From: a virus
Strand: one strand, 5' to 3'
Virus record (IMG/VR): IMGVR_UViG_3300027743_000016
Coordinates: 1 to 43,157 of that record
Length of the DNA: 43,157 nucleotides
The translations under genes and the position numbers were made by a program. Below, in pieces: positions 23,317-33,302 of this stretch (position 1 is its first letter; every line of letters begins with the position of its first letter). The notes beneath the pieces are model-generated. The model ran no database searches. It was not told where the DNA came from and saw only the letters and a list, made by a program, of their open reading frames with translations.

Positions 23317-23682
23317 ATGGCGCGCACCAGCTACATCACGGCGCTGCTGGCGGGAATGCCGACCGACCAGAAGAAGGCGCTGAAAGGCGCGTTCGACTAT
23401 GTGCTCGACAACCTGCGCTGGGGGCGGCCCGAGCACAAGCAGCGCAGCGAGAACGGGCAGCAGTATTACTACGAGGCGCTGACCGCGCCGGTCGCAGGTG
23501 TCGAGTTTTCCATCGAGCACGGCCTTGCCGCGCCGCCCTATTTGCTGGTGCCGATCCTCGCGCTCGACGTACCAGGGACCGAGTTTGTGCCGCTGATGGT
23601 GACGCGCGCGGCCGACGCTGAACGGATCTACTTGTCGTCGGCGGTGGCCAATGCAGTCATCCGCGTGATGGTGGAGGCGTAG
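23317..23682 (+). CDS. Fibre-associated protein, 121 residues
   Basis: ATG at 23317, 3 bp after the fibre stop. An N-terminal helix (TDQKKALKGAFDYVLDNL) is followed by beta strands with aromatic residues (VEFSIEHGLAAPPYLLVP). The pattern 'v...V.HgLg..P..v.vv' recalls small beta domains found in phage fibre or receptor-binding genes. Probably a fibre subunit or chaperone. Confidence 0.6.
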   Translation: MARTSYITALLAGMPTDQKKALKGAFDYVLDNLRWGRPEHKQRSENGQQYYYEALTAPVAGVEFSIEHGLAAPPYLLVPILALDVPGTEFVPLMVTRAADAERIYLSSAVANAVIRVMVEA

Positions 23683-23683
23683 A

Positions 23684-24229
23684 ATGACCCGCGTGTTGAA
23701 GCTGATCCTTGTCGTCGCGTTCCTGTTGCTCGACGTGTGCGTGGTGACGCCGTGGCTGTTGCCGCAGACGCCGGGCACCGACTGCGCGTTCTGGTCGCTG
23801 GCCATCCCGCTGATCACGTCGCTGATCGGCGCGGTCGCGGGCAAGAAGAAGGGCGCGCAGGACGCCAGCGCCGACATGGGCGGCGAGACAGACGGCGGCG
23901 GCTTCGACTGGGGCGCAGCCGCGCCCTACCTCGCAGGCGCGGGCGGGCTCGTCGGCGGGATGCTGCTGAACAAGAAGAAGACGGCGGCGGCCGGGTCCGG
24001 CGCGCTGGACGAGCTACTCAACTTTCAGAAGGCGCGCATGATGGCCGCCGAGCCGCTGAACCAGTCGGGCCTGGCGATGGCCAGCTCGATGATGCCCAGC
24101 TACATGAAGACCGCAGGCGGCGGCGTGGACCAGTGGATGAACACCTACAACGCGGCCCGACCGGGGCTGCCGCCGCGCACGCCGGTCCCTGGGAGCTACC
24201 AGCTGCCAGGCGCGCAGTGGGAGAACTGA
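23684..24229 (+). CDS. Membrane-active virion protein, 181 residues
   Basis: ATG at 23684. A strong N-terminal hydrophobic helix (VLKLILVVAFLLLDVCVV) acts as signal/anchor. Further apolar stretches lie near 40-52 (LAIPLITSLIGAVAG) and 78-95 (AAAPYLAGAGGLVGGMLL), each followed by a Lys cluster (KKK). This is the first of four genes that look like an ejection apparatus, so a membrane-pore or first-ejected protein is likely (compare T7 gp14). A lysis role is an alternative. Confidence 0.6.
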   Translation: MTRVLKLILVVAFLLLDVCVVTPWLLPQTPGTDCAFWSLAIPLITSLIGAVAGKKKGAQDASADMGGETDGGGFDWGAAAPYLAGAGGLVGGMLLNKKKTAAAGSGALDELLNFQKARMMAAEPLNQSGLAMASSMMPSYMKTAGGGVDQWMNTYNAARPGLPPRTPVPGSYQLPGAQWEN

Positions 24230-24236
24230 GGCCGCG

Positions 24237-25340
24237 ATGTCCGCGCAATACGACCCCTACAACCCCTACACCCAGGGCGGCGGCGGCGGGATGGTGCCGC
24301 AGCAGCAGCCCCCGTCGTGGTCGTTTGCCGCGCCCGCGCAAGGCGGCACCGGCCAGGCGCAGAGCCCCTACCCTGCGCCCGGCTTCACGCCGCAGGTGGG
24401 TCCGTCGCCCTACTTCGATGACCCGCTGACGCAGCCGATCATGTCCAGCTGGACGCAGCGCATGAGCCAGCTGTCGCAGCCGGGGCCGAACTACGGCGAG
24501 TCGATGAACGTGTATCGCAGCGCGCTGAAAGAAGACCCGCGCTACACCAACGCCATCAAGAGCCTGGGCGACTCGATCAAGCGCAAGGCTCCACCCAACG
24601 CCTACCTGGGGCAGTATGCCGCGTCGACCCAGGGGCGCATGAAGGAGCTGAACGCCGAGCCCTTCAGCGACTCTGACGAGGCCGCGCTGAAGGCCCGGTT
24701 CTTCGATGACCTGGCGCGCACGCGCGACGACCGCACACAGCAGCTGCGTGAGCGCCTGGCGTCGATGGGGATGGCTCCGACCTCCGGCACCGCGCAGGAA
24801 GCGGGCGCGCTACTGGAAGGCGAGTATGAGGGCGCGCGCGCGTCGCAGCAGCGCGACCTGTTGAAGTATGCGACCGACGAGCGCAACCGGCGTCGCGACC
24901 TCGCGGTGCAGCTGTCTGGCGGGCTGTCGCAGCAAGGCGGCGTCGAGGCCGCCAACCAGGCGCAGTGGGAAGGGCAGCGCGCCAACATCGCGCAGGCGCT
25001 GGCCGGGCTGCTGGGCAACCTGCAGGACCGCAAGCTGGGCGTCGCGCAGGGCCTGGCCGGGCTCCAGCGCCAGGGCTACATGGACGACATCGAGCGCGGC
25101 GGGATGCACCTGGAGACATCCGCGCTGCCCGCGGCCATCGGCCAGCAGCGTCTCGCGCAGCTGCAGCAGTGGCTGGGCCAGCAGGGCACGCCGCAGCAGC
25201 TCTACGAGCAGCAGCTGGCGCAGCAGCGCGCCGACGACGAGCGGAAGCGGTACGCCGACGCCAACAAGACCGCGTTCTGGGGCGGCTTGATCAACACCGC
25301 GGGCAACATCTACGCTGGCAGTCAGCGCGGAGGCGCGTAG
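24237..25340 (+). CDS. Internal virion (ejection) protein 1, 367 residues
   Basis: ATG at 24237. Disordered N-terminus (about 1-75, YDPYNPYTQGGG), then long amphipathic helices rich in Ala, Gln, Arg (about 120-340) and a short C-terminal GLINTAGNIYAG helix. Composition and position match inner-core proteins of podoviruses that form the trans-envelope channel after ejection. The 3-gene ladder of 367, 642 and 1906 residues parallels T7 gp14/15/16 in order and increasing size. Confidence 0.65.
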   Translation: MSAQYDPYNPYTQGGGGGMVPQQQPPSWSFAAPAQGGTGQAQSPYPAPGFTPQVGPSPYFDDPLTQPIMSSWTQRMSQLSQPGPNYGESMNVYRSALKEDPRYTNAIKSLGDSIKRKAPPNAYLGQYAASTQGRMKELNAEPFSDSDEAALKARFFDDLARTRDDRTQQLRERLASMGMAPTSGTAQEAGALLEGEYEGARASQQRDLLKYATDERNRRRDLAVQLSGGLSQQGGVEAANQAQWEGQRANIAQALAGLLGNLQDRKLGVAQGLAGLQRQGYMDDIERGGMHLETSALPAAIGQQRLAQLQQWLGQQGTPQQLYEQQLAQQRADDERKRYADANKTAFWGGLINTAGNIYAGSQRGGA

Positions 25341-25343
25341 GCA

Positions 25344-27272
25344 ATGGCCTACAACCCGCTCCAGGCGATGCTCAGCGGCGCGTTCAATCCCGAGGCCGGG
25401 CCGCTGCCGCAGGAGGCCGCGCCCGGTCTGTCGCCGATGGTCCCGGCGATGCTGGGCCGCGACGACGTGTTTGGCGTCTCGGCCGCGCAGCCAGACCCGT
25501 CGAGCTACCTGGGCGACGAGCCGTCGGACGACGACCCCTATGCGGCGCTCTACCAGCGGCACGGCGACCTGGAGCCGATCCGCAACGACCCCGACGTCAA
25601 ACACCGGCTGCTGCAGGTGGCGCTGCCGCTGATCGCGGCGGCCATCGCGGGCAAGAGCGGCGGCTACGGCGCGGCCGCCGGAGCCCTGGCCGGGTGGAAT
25701 AAAGCCACCACCGACAACCAGGCGCTCGACCTGGAGCGCAGCAAGCTCGACTCGCTCAAGCGCGACCGCGCGCTGCAGCGCGACCTCAAGCTGATGGACT
25801 CGCGCCGCGAACACCTGAAGGACAAGACCGCGGCGGTCGAGAAGTTGCTCGACACCGCGATGAAGATGAAGACCCCCGCGGTCGCGCGCGCCTACCTCGA
25901 CAGCGTCGCGCCGGAGTATGCCCACCTGGGCCTGGACACCAGGAAGCTGTGGACCACCGTCGAGCCGCAGCTGGTGCGCCAGGCGCAGGAGGACGCGGCC
26001 GAGGCCTTCCGTAAGGGCATCACGTCGCAGGCCGAGTTCGCGCGCGCCGCCGGGCGCGAGGTCGAGCCCGAGGAGCTGCTGTCGTCCACCGTCGACTACG
26101 ACGGCAAGAAGATGACCCTGCGGGAGCTGGGCCGCATGGGCGCGCAGCCGGTGACCGACAGCAGCGTGTTCACCAAGTCTGCCAAGGACGAGTTCAGTAT
26201 CGAGGAGGAGATCCGCACCGCCATCGAAGACCGCGAGAAGGTGACCGGCGAACCGCTGACCGGCGAGGACCGGCGCGAGATCGCGCTGCAGGTCCGCTCC
26301 GAGCGCGCCGACGCGGTGCGCGACCCGGTGCTGCATGAGCTGAACCTGGAGCGGCTCAAGGCGCTGCGGCGCAAGCGGCTCGACGCCGAGAGCGGCGGCG
26401 ACGCAGGAGCGGGCGTCAAGAAGACCGTCTATTCGACGCTGCAAGAGCGGCAGCGCGTGCAGCTGTATCGCGCCTACGCGGACCAGTCGAAGGACTTCGC
26501 GGGCCGCGCACGCGCGTGGGAAACGATCCGCAACGTGGCCGCGCGCGCGAAGGCAGGCAACAAGCAGAGCCAGCGCGCGCTCGTCTACAACATGTACAAA
26601 ATGTGGGATCCCAACTCCGCGGTGCTGCCCGGCGAGTATGCGTCGCTGCAGCAGTCGATGGACGTGCCCGACCGCTTCAAGAACTGGATCCCGGTGATGT
26701 TGGGCGAGATCACCCTGTCGCAAAAGCAGGTCGATGAAATGCTGGCCGAGGCCAAGGGCGCGTACGGCAACTACCGCGAGATGCACGACTCGGTCGCGAT
26801 GGACTACGCGCAAAACGCGAAGCGGTTCGGCATCGAGCCCTACGACGTGATCAAGGACTACAACGCGGCCGACCAGCCGATGAACCTCAAGGGGTTCCCG
26901 CGGCCGCGCGCCCTGGCCGTCGATGAGAGCGGTGAGACGGTCTACGCCGACGAGCTGGAGCCCGAGGCCCCACCGCCGCCCCCTGCGCGCGCGACGCCCA
27001 CCTTCACGATGCCGGGCACCGGCTTCCAGATGCCGGGCAGCCCCGCGGCGGTGCCGGGTGCTGCGCCCGCAGGCGTGCGTCCCACGGGCCGCGCGGCGCG
27101 CGTGCAGGCCTCTGCGCCACCCAGCAGCGGCGGCCGCCCGCCCGCCAAGGACATCCGCGTCGGCGCGCCCAAGGGCGGTGTGAGTGTGGGCGACCGCGTC
27201 TACGTCGGCGACCCGCCGTCGTGGAAGACCGTGACCGCGGTGCGCGGCCCCGACGACTTCGACGCCAAGTAG
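25344..27272 (+). CDS. Internal virion (ejection) protein 2, 642 residues
   Basis: ATG at 25344, 3 bp after the previous stop. Near residue 95 there is a hydrophobic helix (ALPLIAAAIAGKSGGYGAAA), then long charged helices to about 530 (EKLLDTAMKMKTPAVARAYL). The C-terminal 100 residues are Pro-rich and contain FTMPGTGFQMPG; a related FTMPGTG occurs near the start of the next protein (residues 24-30), so the two may share a docking motif. No enzymatic site seen. Confidence 0.65.
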   Translation: MAYNPLQAMLSGAFNPEAGPLPQEAAPGLSPMVPAMLGRDDVFGVSAAQPDPSSYLGDEPSDDDPYAALYQRHGDLEPIRNDPDVKHRLLQVALPLIAAAIAGKSGGYGAAAGALAGWNKATTDNQALDLERSKLDSLKRDRALQRDLKLMDSRREHLKDKTAAVEKLLDTAMKMKTPAVARAYLDSVAPEYAHLGLDTRKLWTTVEPQLVRQAQEDAAEAFRKGITSQAEFARAAGREVEPEELLSSTVDYDGKKMTLRELGRMGAQPVTDSSVFTKSAKDEFSIEEEIRTAIEDREKVTGEPLTGEDRREIALQVRSERADAVRDPVLHELNLERLKALRRKRLDAESGGDAGAGVKKTVYSTLQERQRVQLYRAYADQSKDFAGRARAWETIRNVAARAKAGNKQSQRALVYNMYKMWDPNSAVLPGEYASLQQSMDVPDRFKNWIPVMLGEITLSQKQVDEMLAEAKGAYGNYREMHDSVAMDYAQNAKRFGIEPYDVIKDYNAADQPMNLKGFPRPRALAVDESGETVYADELEPEAPPPPPARATPTFTMPGTGFQMPGSPAAVPGAAPAGVRPTGRAARVQASAPPSSGGRPPAKDIRVGAPKGGVSVGDRVYVGDPPSWKTVTAVRGPDDFDAK

Positions 27273-27278
27273 GGAGCG

Positions 27279-30200
27279 ATGGGCCAATACAGCCTGAAGG
27301 ACGTCAAAGCGTTCGCGCCCAGCGCACCGCCGCCGCCGGACCCCGGCTTCACGATGCCCGGCACCGGGCCGTCGCTGGGCACGGCGCTGCGCGACACGTC
27401 GCTGCTGGGCGGCGCGATGCAAGCGCCGTCGCTGGAGGACATCCTCGCCGAGTCAGGCAACCCGGTGCTGTCGCCCAAGGCGGTCGAGGCCGCGCGTCCC
27501 TACGAGGGCTACAAGCCCGCCGCGCCGCGCGGGCTGCTGCAGGAGGCCGAGGCCGAGACGGGGCAGTTGTCGCAGATGCGCCTGCCGCCCGAGATGCGGC
27601 TGCCGCCGCACGTCTGGGACCAGCTGTCGGACGAGCAGAAGCAGGCGCTGCTGGCCGACGTCGACAAGGAGTACGTCAACCCGGCCGAGGCCACCGCCAA
27701 GTGGGGCGGCCGCCAGGCGATGCGCCTGGGGCGCTTCGGGTTTGAGCACATCCCCGGCATGGAGTCGCTGGTCACCGCGATGACCGCGCCGACCGGACGC
27801 GACGTGCGTGCCGACCTGGGCCTGGCGCGCAAAGACCAGCAGCTCAGCGACCTCGTCACCGGCAGCACCTACGCCTCGCGCCAGGCCGAGATGCCGGAGT
27901 TCGGTGCGCTCGACGCCTACCTGCAGCCGCGCGGCGACCGTGAGCGGCTCCAGTCCGGCATCCTCGACACCGCGTCCATCCTGGCGCTGCCGTCGCGCGC
28001 GGCGACCACGGGCGCGCTGCGCCAGGTGCCGGGCGTGGGCCGGGTGATCGACGCAGCCTCTGCCGCGGTGCCACGTCTCGCCAACCGCGCGGGCGCGGCG
28101 CTGTTTGAGGGCGCGGTCGGCGCGGGCGTCGGCCTGGCGCAGCGCGACGACCCGGTCGGCGGCGCGGTGTTTGGCGCGCTGGGCGGCGCGGCGCTGCCGG
28201 GCACGACTGCGGGCTTTGAAGCGTCGCAGCTGGCGGCCGCCGAAAAGAACATCGGCCGCGTGCTGTCGCCGACCAGGGATCCGAACAAGCGGTGGGTGCA
28301 GCGCAACTGGCAAGAGTTTGCGCGCACGTCGCCGTGGTTCAGCGGCGTTCGCAACCTGGGCGAACGCGCCGAGGCGCTGGCTGACACCGCCGGGCGCGCC
28401 ATCGACCGGGTGCTGACGGGCGTGCGCCAGGGCAACGTGGGCACAGACCTGCGCCAAGCGCGGTCGTCGGTGCAGCGCGCGGCGAACCTGCTGCTGGCGC
28501 AAAGCGCGGACGTGGGCGTGGTACTCGCGCCGGAGGTCCGCTCCCGGCTGCAGACCGTTGCCAGCGCCCTGAATCGTCTCAACCCGGAGAGCACGTCGCT
28601 GGCGGTGGTCCAAGAGGCGCGGCAGACCGTGACCGACGCGATGAGGTCGCTCCGCACCGAGCTGGCCGACCGGGCGCAACAGCTGACCGGCATGGGCGAG
28701 GTCGAGGACGTCTTCCAGATGGCGATGGGTCAGATCCGCAACGTGCGCCGCGCAGGCGCGCGGGCGACCCGCACGCTGGACAGCGTCGGGCGTGCGCTGG
28801 AGCCGACGCGCATCAGGACCGCGCCGATCCTCGCGCGGCTGGACGCCTTCCGCCGGACGTTTGTGAAAGTCAGCGACGAGACGGGCGCGCCGATCATTCA
28901 CAACCAGGTGGCGGTCGACGCCATCGACGGCCTGCGCGACCAGATCACGCAGCACGGGCGCGATATGTCGGTCAACGACGTGCGCGACGTGCGACAGGTG
29001 TGGGACAAGATCGTGGCCGGGGCGCGCGGCAACGGCTGGCTGCGGGACATGGCGGAAGGGTCGCGCCAGGACGCGCAGCGCACGGCCGCCAACGCGCTGC
29101 GGGCCAACATCGCCGACAAGGTGCCGTCCATCGTCCGGCCCAACCGCGAGTTCAGCTACAACACCGGCCTGCAGGACGTCATCGAGGACACGCTGACCCG
29201 CAAGACCGGCCAGACGCACGGCCTGGTCGAGAGCCTGGTCGCCGGAGGCGGCGCGGTGTCGGCACTGGTGACCAGCGTCTTCAAGGGCGGTGCAGAGGGC
29301 CTGGCGACCGCCAGCGGCGCGGCGTTGCTCTACGGGGCCACGCGCCTGCTGAAGAGCCCCGAGTTCAACCTGGTGGCCGCCAAGACCCGCCTGGCGCTAC
29401 TGGACGCACTGCGCGGCCGCAACGTCGATGCCATCCGAGACATCCTGATGCGCGAGATGTCGCAGGAGTCGGCGAAGCTGTCGACCGGCTACAAGGCCCC
29501 CGCGCCGGGCACCGAGCTGGACGAGGACGAGGCCGCGGAGTTCAGTCGGCAGCTGCGCGAGGGCAAGACCCTGCCGCCAGGCCTGACCGACCCGGACGTC
29601 GCGCCCGAGGACGCCTTCGACGCCGAGGAGGGCCGCGCCCAAGACGCCAGCGACCCGGAGCAGGGACGCAGCGACGCCGAAGACGCAGCCGAGCTGCTGG
29701 GGTTGACCGGTGACGACCAGGGCGGCGGCGAGGAGGCAGGCAGCCCCGAGGCGCGCGCCGGGGGCCCGCCGGAGGTGCAGCAGGCGGGCGTGGGCGGCAC
29801 GGCGCAGTCGGTGCTCAACCTGCTGGAGCCGTTCACCAGGCCGCGCGTGAGCCTGCCGCGCTACGGCGACGAGCACCCGAACGTCAACCGGCTGATGGAG
29901 GCCATTGAGTACAACACGTCCATCTCAGACGCGCTGAACCTGGGCACCTCCATCGGACGGCCCCTGTCGCAGGGCACACGGCTCCTGGGGCCCATTACGA
30001 AGGCTGACCGGGCCCTTGGGGGTCTGCAGACCGCGCAGGGCCTGGCGAACGTCTCACAGGGTCTGGAGCGGGGCGACCCTGGCCAGGCGCTAGGCGGCGC
30101 GGTCGGCGCGACCTTCGGCGGGCTGTCGATGCGGCCGAACCGGGTCGGCGCGGGCGGCGAGGTCGAGGTGCCCGGCATGGGGCGACGCCTGCTGCAGGCG

Positions 30201-32999
30201 GGCGTGGCGGGCGGCGTGGCGGCGGCCGCGGGTCCGGCCACCATCCTGACCGCGCAGGCGCTGGCGTCCAACCCTGAGCTGATCAAGGCCATCCCCGACG
30301 AGAGCCTGCGGAACACCATCGCCCAGGGGCTCATCTCACTGGGCCTGGCCAAAGGCGGCGTGTCCATCGCGGCGCTGGCCTACCTGCACGCCAACCCGTC
30401 GCGCAAGGCGATCATCCACCTGGTCGGCGACCTGTCCGAGGGCCGGTCGGCCCCCATCGCCCGGCAGAAGCTGCTGCCGCTGATCGAGGCGGCGCTGAAG
30501 GCGAAAAACACCAAGGCGGTGCGGGAGATCCTGGCCACCAACGAGCCCGAGGCCGCGCGCCTGGCCATCCGCCAGCTGGCGCTCGATGCGCTCGACAAGC
30601 TGGAGGCGCAGGCCCGGCCGCTGGAGCAGAAGGTCGACGCCGACTCCGGCCGTCTGGCCAGCGACGTCGAGCGCGCCGAAGGGCCGATGCTGCGGGAGCA
30701 GGGCATCCACACGGGCTGGTATGAGAAGACCAAGGCGCTGGCCCAGGAGCAGGTGCCAGCCAAAAAGGGCGACCCGGTGGACCCCGACACCGGCCTGACC
30801 GCCGCGCAGCACTTCGCGCTGGAGGCGATGGGCGCGTTCGGGACCAACACGCCGCCGGTCGACAACTACAAGCTCTACAGCATCGTCGCCGACGCCGTGA
30901 AGCAGGCCCCCGCGGGGCTCGACCGCCCGCAGCTGCTGCAGTGGCTCAAGCGCCAGATCACCAGCGACACCGAGTGGCAAGAGGTCAAGGACAAGAAGGG
31001 CAACATCACGGGCCGGGAGCTGAAAGAGGTCGAGCGCGTGTTCGGGATGGACCCGAAGAAGCCGGGCATCCCGGCGCTGCGGGCGATCATCACCGGGAAG
31101 AAGCAGAGCCTGGGCGGCCGGAAGATCGAGAGCTATTTCCACAACCTGGGGCAGATCCAGCGCGAGAACCCCATCGGCACGAAGATCGACCCGGCGACGA
31201 TTGACCGCTGGATGTTCCGCTACTTCGGGCTGCCGACCGAAGAGGTGCTCAAGACCGGCGACCCCGTCTACGTGCGCGACAAAGGCCGCGGGCCGGTCGA
31301 GCTGCCCGAGGGCTACCGGCAGAACCAGGTGGACCAGGCGACCAAGGCCGTCGAGGGGCGGCAGGCGCAGCTGGCGCGGGCGCAAAACTTCCTGACGTCG
31401 GTGCGTGAGGCTGGAGCCAACCCCGACGCGGTGCGCCGCGCCCGCGTGAAGGTCGAGCAGCGCCAGAGCCAGCTGGTGGCCGCCAAGAGTGCATTGGAGC
31501 AGGCCCAGGCGCTGCTGACGCCCGAAGGCCGCGAGAGAGGCGCGGGCCCCTCGCCGCTGCTGCTGCGCGGAGAGCACGGCGGGTCGGTGCGCTACGAGCC
31601 CGAGATGGGCGTCGCGACGTCGGAGGCCGAGGTGGCGTCGGTGCGCGACAAGCTCGTCGCCAAGGCGCAAGAGCACGCCAAGGCGCGCCAGGCGCAGATG
31701 CAAGCCGCCGCCAACGCGGAGTCGAAGCGCACCGGGCGTCCGATTCCGGCCGAGCAGCAGCTGCGGATTTGGCGCGCCGGGGAAGTGACCGGCCGCCAAC
31801 TGCGCGCCGTCGAGCGCGACGCCCTGCACCAGGCGCAGTCGTTCGACCCGGCGACCAAGCAGCAGTCGGAGAACCGGAAGACCGCGGCGGGCAGCGAGTA
31901 TGTCAGCCAGAACCTGATCGCCGACGCGGGCTACGAGGTCACCGAGCGCACGGTCAGCGAGGTGGCCAAGCGCCACGGGCTCAAGCCGCAGGAAGTGCAG
32001 CCGGTGCTGTGGTTCGTGGAGAAGTTCGGCGCGGACCTGTTCGGCGGCGCACGGCCCACGCAGGGGCTGCCGCTGGACCAGCAGCGCACGCTGATCGGGT
32101 CGCAAGAGGCGCGGCTCGACCCCTACCTGAAGCAGGCCAGCACGACGCTGGGCAAGACCGACAAGCGCGGACGCCCGGTCAAGACGGACCAGCCGCTGCT
32201 GGGCCCGGTCACCGCCGAGCAGCACCGCGACCGCGCCGAGACGCTGCTGAACCGCCGACAGCTGGCGCTGGGCCATCGCATCCGCCGCAGCATCGAGCGC
32301 AACGGCGGCGCGACGTTCCCCGAGAGCACGCCCACCACGCCAGGGCGCAGCCGGTTCGGCAGCGACGTCACCGCGGTGTCCATCTTCCCGTCGCGCACCG
32401 AGATGATGCCGCCGTCGGTCGGACGCCGCGCCGGGAAGCTGGGGTTGGCTCCGGCCATCGTCGGCTACATGAACAACAACACCGACCTGCTGAAAGACCC
32501 CGACTACAGCATCGGCGGCTGGCGCTACAACGGGCGCACGGCCGAAGACCTGAAGAACGGACTGCTGCCGCTGAAGTTCGACGGCCGTGAGATCCCCGCG
32601 GGCACCGTCATCATGGACGTGGTGGCCACCGCGTCGCAGGACCACAACAACCTGATCGCCAAGAGCCTGGGGCTCGACTACCGGCAGTATTCGGTGTACG
32701 ACCTGCTGAAGGGCGAGGAGTACATGACCTACGGCCTGGAGACGGGCCAGGGCAGCCCGGCGTCGCGGAAGGCCCGCCAGGCGGCCACGCCGAGCCCCTA
32801 CGCGATGAAGGCCGAGCTGACCGTGCCCGCGTCCATCGCGCGCGTGCGTGCGCGCCTGGCCGACCCAGGGCTGACCGCCAACCAGCGGGTCGCGCTGCGG
32901 GAGTGGCTACTCGACGCCGAGGAGGCCGAGCGCGCCAGCCAGCCGCCGCCCGTGCTGCCGCAGGAGGTGGTCGGCGCGATGGCCCCGCCAGGGAGCTAG
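27279..32999 (+). CDS. Giant internal virion protein, 1906 residues
   Basis: ATG at 27279 with GGAG. A disordered N-terminus is followed by long helical regions, with hydrophobic segments near 280 and 990-1055 suitable for membrane insertion. An acidic Glu/Asp linker lies near 745-830. Near 1540-1600 a helical module contains SEYVSQNLIADAGYEV and QEVQPVLWFVEKFG, a pattern of DNA-binding polyvalent-type domains. The C-terminus (about 1690-1830) contains a module with 'IVGYMNNNTDLL...GGW.YNGRT', known from phage-borne polyvalent proteins of unknown function. No lysozyme motif was recognised, although virion lysozymes often lie in such proteins. Role: DNA ejection and possibly early host takeover. 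Confidence 0.7.
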   Translation: MGQYSLKDVKAFAPSAPPPPDPGFTMPGTGPSLGTALRDTSLLGGAMQAPSLEDILAESGNPVLSPKAVEAARPYEGYKPAAPRGLLQEAEAETGQLSQMRLPPEMRLPPHVWDQLSDEQKQALLADVDKEYVNPAEATAKWGGRQAMRLGRFGFEHIPGMESLVTAMTAPTGRDVRADLGLARKDQQLSDLVTGSTYASRQAEMPEFGALDAYLQPRGDRERLQSGILDTASILALPSRAATTGALRQVPGVGRVIDAASAAVPRLANRAGAALFEGAVGAGVGLAQRDDPVGGAVFGALGGAALPGTTAGFEASQLAAAEKNIGRVLSPTRDPNKRWVQRNWQEFARTSPWFSGVRNLGERAEALADTAGRAIDRVLTGVRQGNVGTDLRQARSSVQRAANLLLAQSADVGVVLAPEVRSRLQTVASALNRLNPESTSLAVVQEARQTVTDAMRSLRTELADRAQQLTGMGEVEDVFQMAMGQIRNVRRAGARATRTLDSVGRALEPTRIRTAPILARLDAFRRTFVKVSDETGAPIIHNQVAVDAIDGLRDQITQHGRDMSVNDVRDVRQVWDKIVAGARGNGWLRDMAEGSRQDAQRTAANALRANIADKVPSIVRPNREFSYNTGLQDVIEDTLTRKTGQTHGLVESLVAGGGAVSALVTSVFKGGAEGLATASGAALLYGATRLLKSPEFNLVAAKTRLALLDALRGRNVDAIRDILMREMSQESAKLSTGYKAPAPGTELDEDEAAEFSRQLREGKTLPPGLTDPDVAPEDAFDAEEGRAQDASDPEQGRSDAEDAAELLGLTGDDQGGGEEAGSPEARAGGPPEVQQAGVGGTAQSVLNLLEPFTRPRVSLPRYGDEHPNVNRLMEAIEYNTSISDALNLGTSIGRPLSQGTRLLGPITKADRALGGLQTAQGLANVSQGLERGDPGQALGGAVGATFGGLSMRPNRVGAGGEVEVPGMGRRLLQAGVAGGVAAAAGPATILTAQALASNPELIKAIPDESLRNTIAQGLISLGLAKGGVSIAALAYLHANPSRKAIIHLVGDLSEGRSAPIARQKLLPLIEAALKAKNTKAVREILATNEPEAARLAIRQLALDALDKLEAQARPLEQKVDADSGRLASDVERAEGPMLREQGIHTGWYEKTKALAQEQVPAKKGDPVDPDTGLTAAQHFALEAMGAFGTNTPPVDNYKLYSIVADAVKQAPAGLDRPQLLQWLKRQITSDTEWQEVKDKKGNITGRELKEVERVFGMDPKKPGIPALRAIITGKKQSLGGRKIESYFHNLGQIQRENPIGTKIDPATIDRWMFRYFGLPTEEVLKTGDPVYVRDKGRGPVELPEGYRQNQVDQATKAVEGRQAQLARAQNFLTSVREAGANPDAVRRARVKVEQRQSQLVAAKSALEQAQALLTPEGRERGAGPSPLLLRGEHGGSVRYEPEMGVATSEAEVASVRDKLVAKAQEHAKARQAQMQAAANAESKRTGRPIPAEQQLRIWRAGEVTGRQLRAVERDALHQAQSFDPATKQQSENRKTAAGSEYVSQNLIADAGYEVTERTVSEVAKRHGLKPQEVQPVLWFVEKFGADLFGGARPTQGLPLDQQRTLIGSQEARLDPYLKQASTTLGKTDKRGRPVKTDQPLLGPVTAEQHRDRAETLLNRRQLALGHRIRRSIERNGGATFPESTPTTPGRSRFGSDVTAVSIFPSRTEMMPPSVGRRAGKLGLAPAIVGYMNNNTDLLKDPDYSIGGWRYNGRTAEDLKNGLLPLKFDGREIPAGTVIMDVVATASQDHNNLIAKSLGLDYRQYSVYDLLKGEEYMTYGLETGQGSPASRKARQAATPSPYAMKAELTVPASIARVRARLADPGLTANQRVALREWLLDAEEAERASQPPPVLPQEVVGAMAPPGS

Positions 33000-33253
33000 C
33001 CGGTGAAGGGCAGCACCTTCGGCGGCAGCTGCCAGTAGGCCGGGCAGGCCGTCTGCATGACGATCTGCCAGCAGTCGTAGTGCCAGTAGAGGTGGCGGTC
33101 GTCCAGGTAGAGTGTGTCGATGTAGCGGTGCCGCGGAGCCGCGCAGCCCCGGCAGCCACCCATCGCGTGGTGGCGCAGGTGTATCGTGCGCGGGTCCGGC
33201 GCGGGTCGCTCAGGGCGCGGCCTGGACTTCGGCGTGTGCTGGTAGATCGTCAT
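32996..33253 (-). CDS. Cys/His-rich unknown protein, 85 residues, leftward
   Basis: ATG at 33253 with GAGGGGG 5 nt upstream. The N-terminal 20 residues are basic; the middle has HLRHHAMGGCRGCAAPRHR, a possible metal site, then an aromatic strand RYIDTLYLDDRHLYWHYDCW. It ends 4 bases inside the 1906-residue gene's stop, convergent to it. No family recognised. It stands apart from the main leftward cluster and has no copy of the repeated promoter. Confidence 0.55.
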   Translation of the reverse strand: MTIYQHTPKSRPRPERPAPDPRTIHLRHHAMGGCRGCAAPRHRYIDTLYLDDRHLYWHYDCWQIVMQTACPAYWQLPPKVLPFTG

Positions 33254-33302
33254 GCGTCCCCCTCGCTCTGTCGTTCGGTCACCCGCGTCTAGGAGGTTCC
33301 CT

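Noticed and set aside
24810-27422. Leftward 870-residue open frame
   Set aside because: Antisense shadow of the ejection protein genes with biased composition and no motifs.
30336-32645. Leftward 769-residue open frame
   Set aside because: Antisense shadow of the 1906-residue gene; repetitive Leu/Arg/Gly composition.
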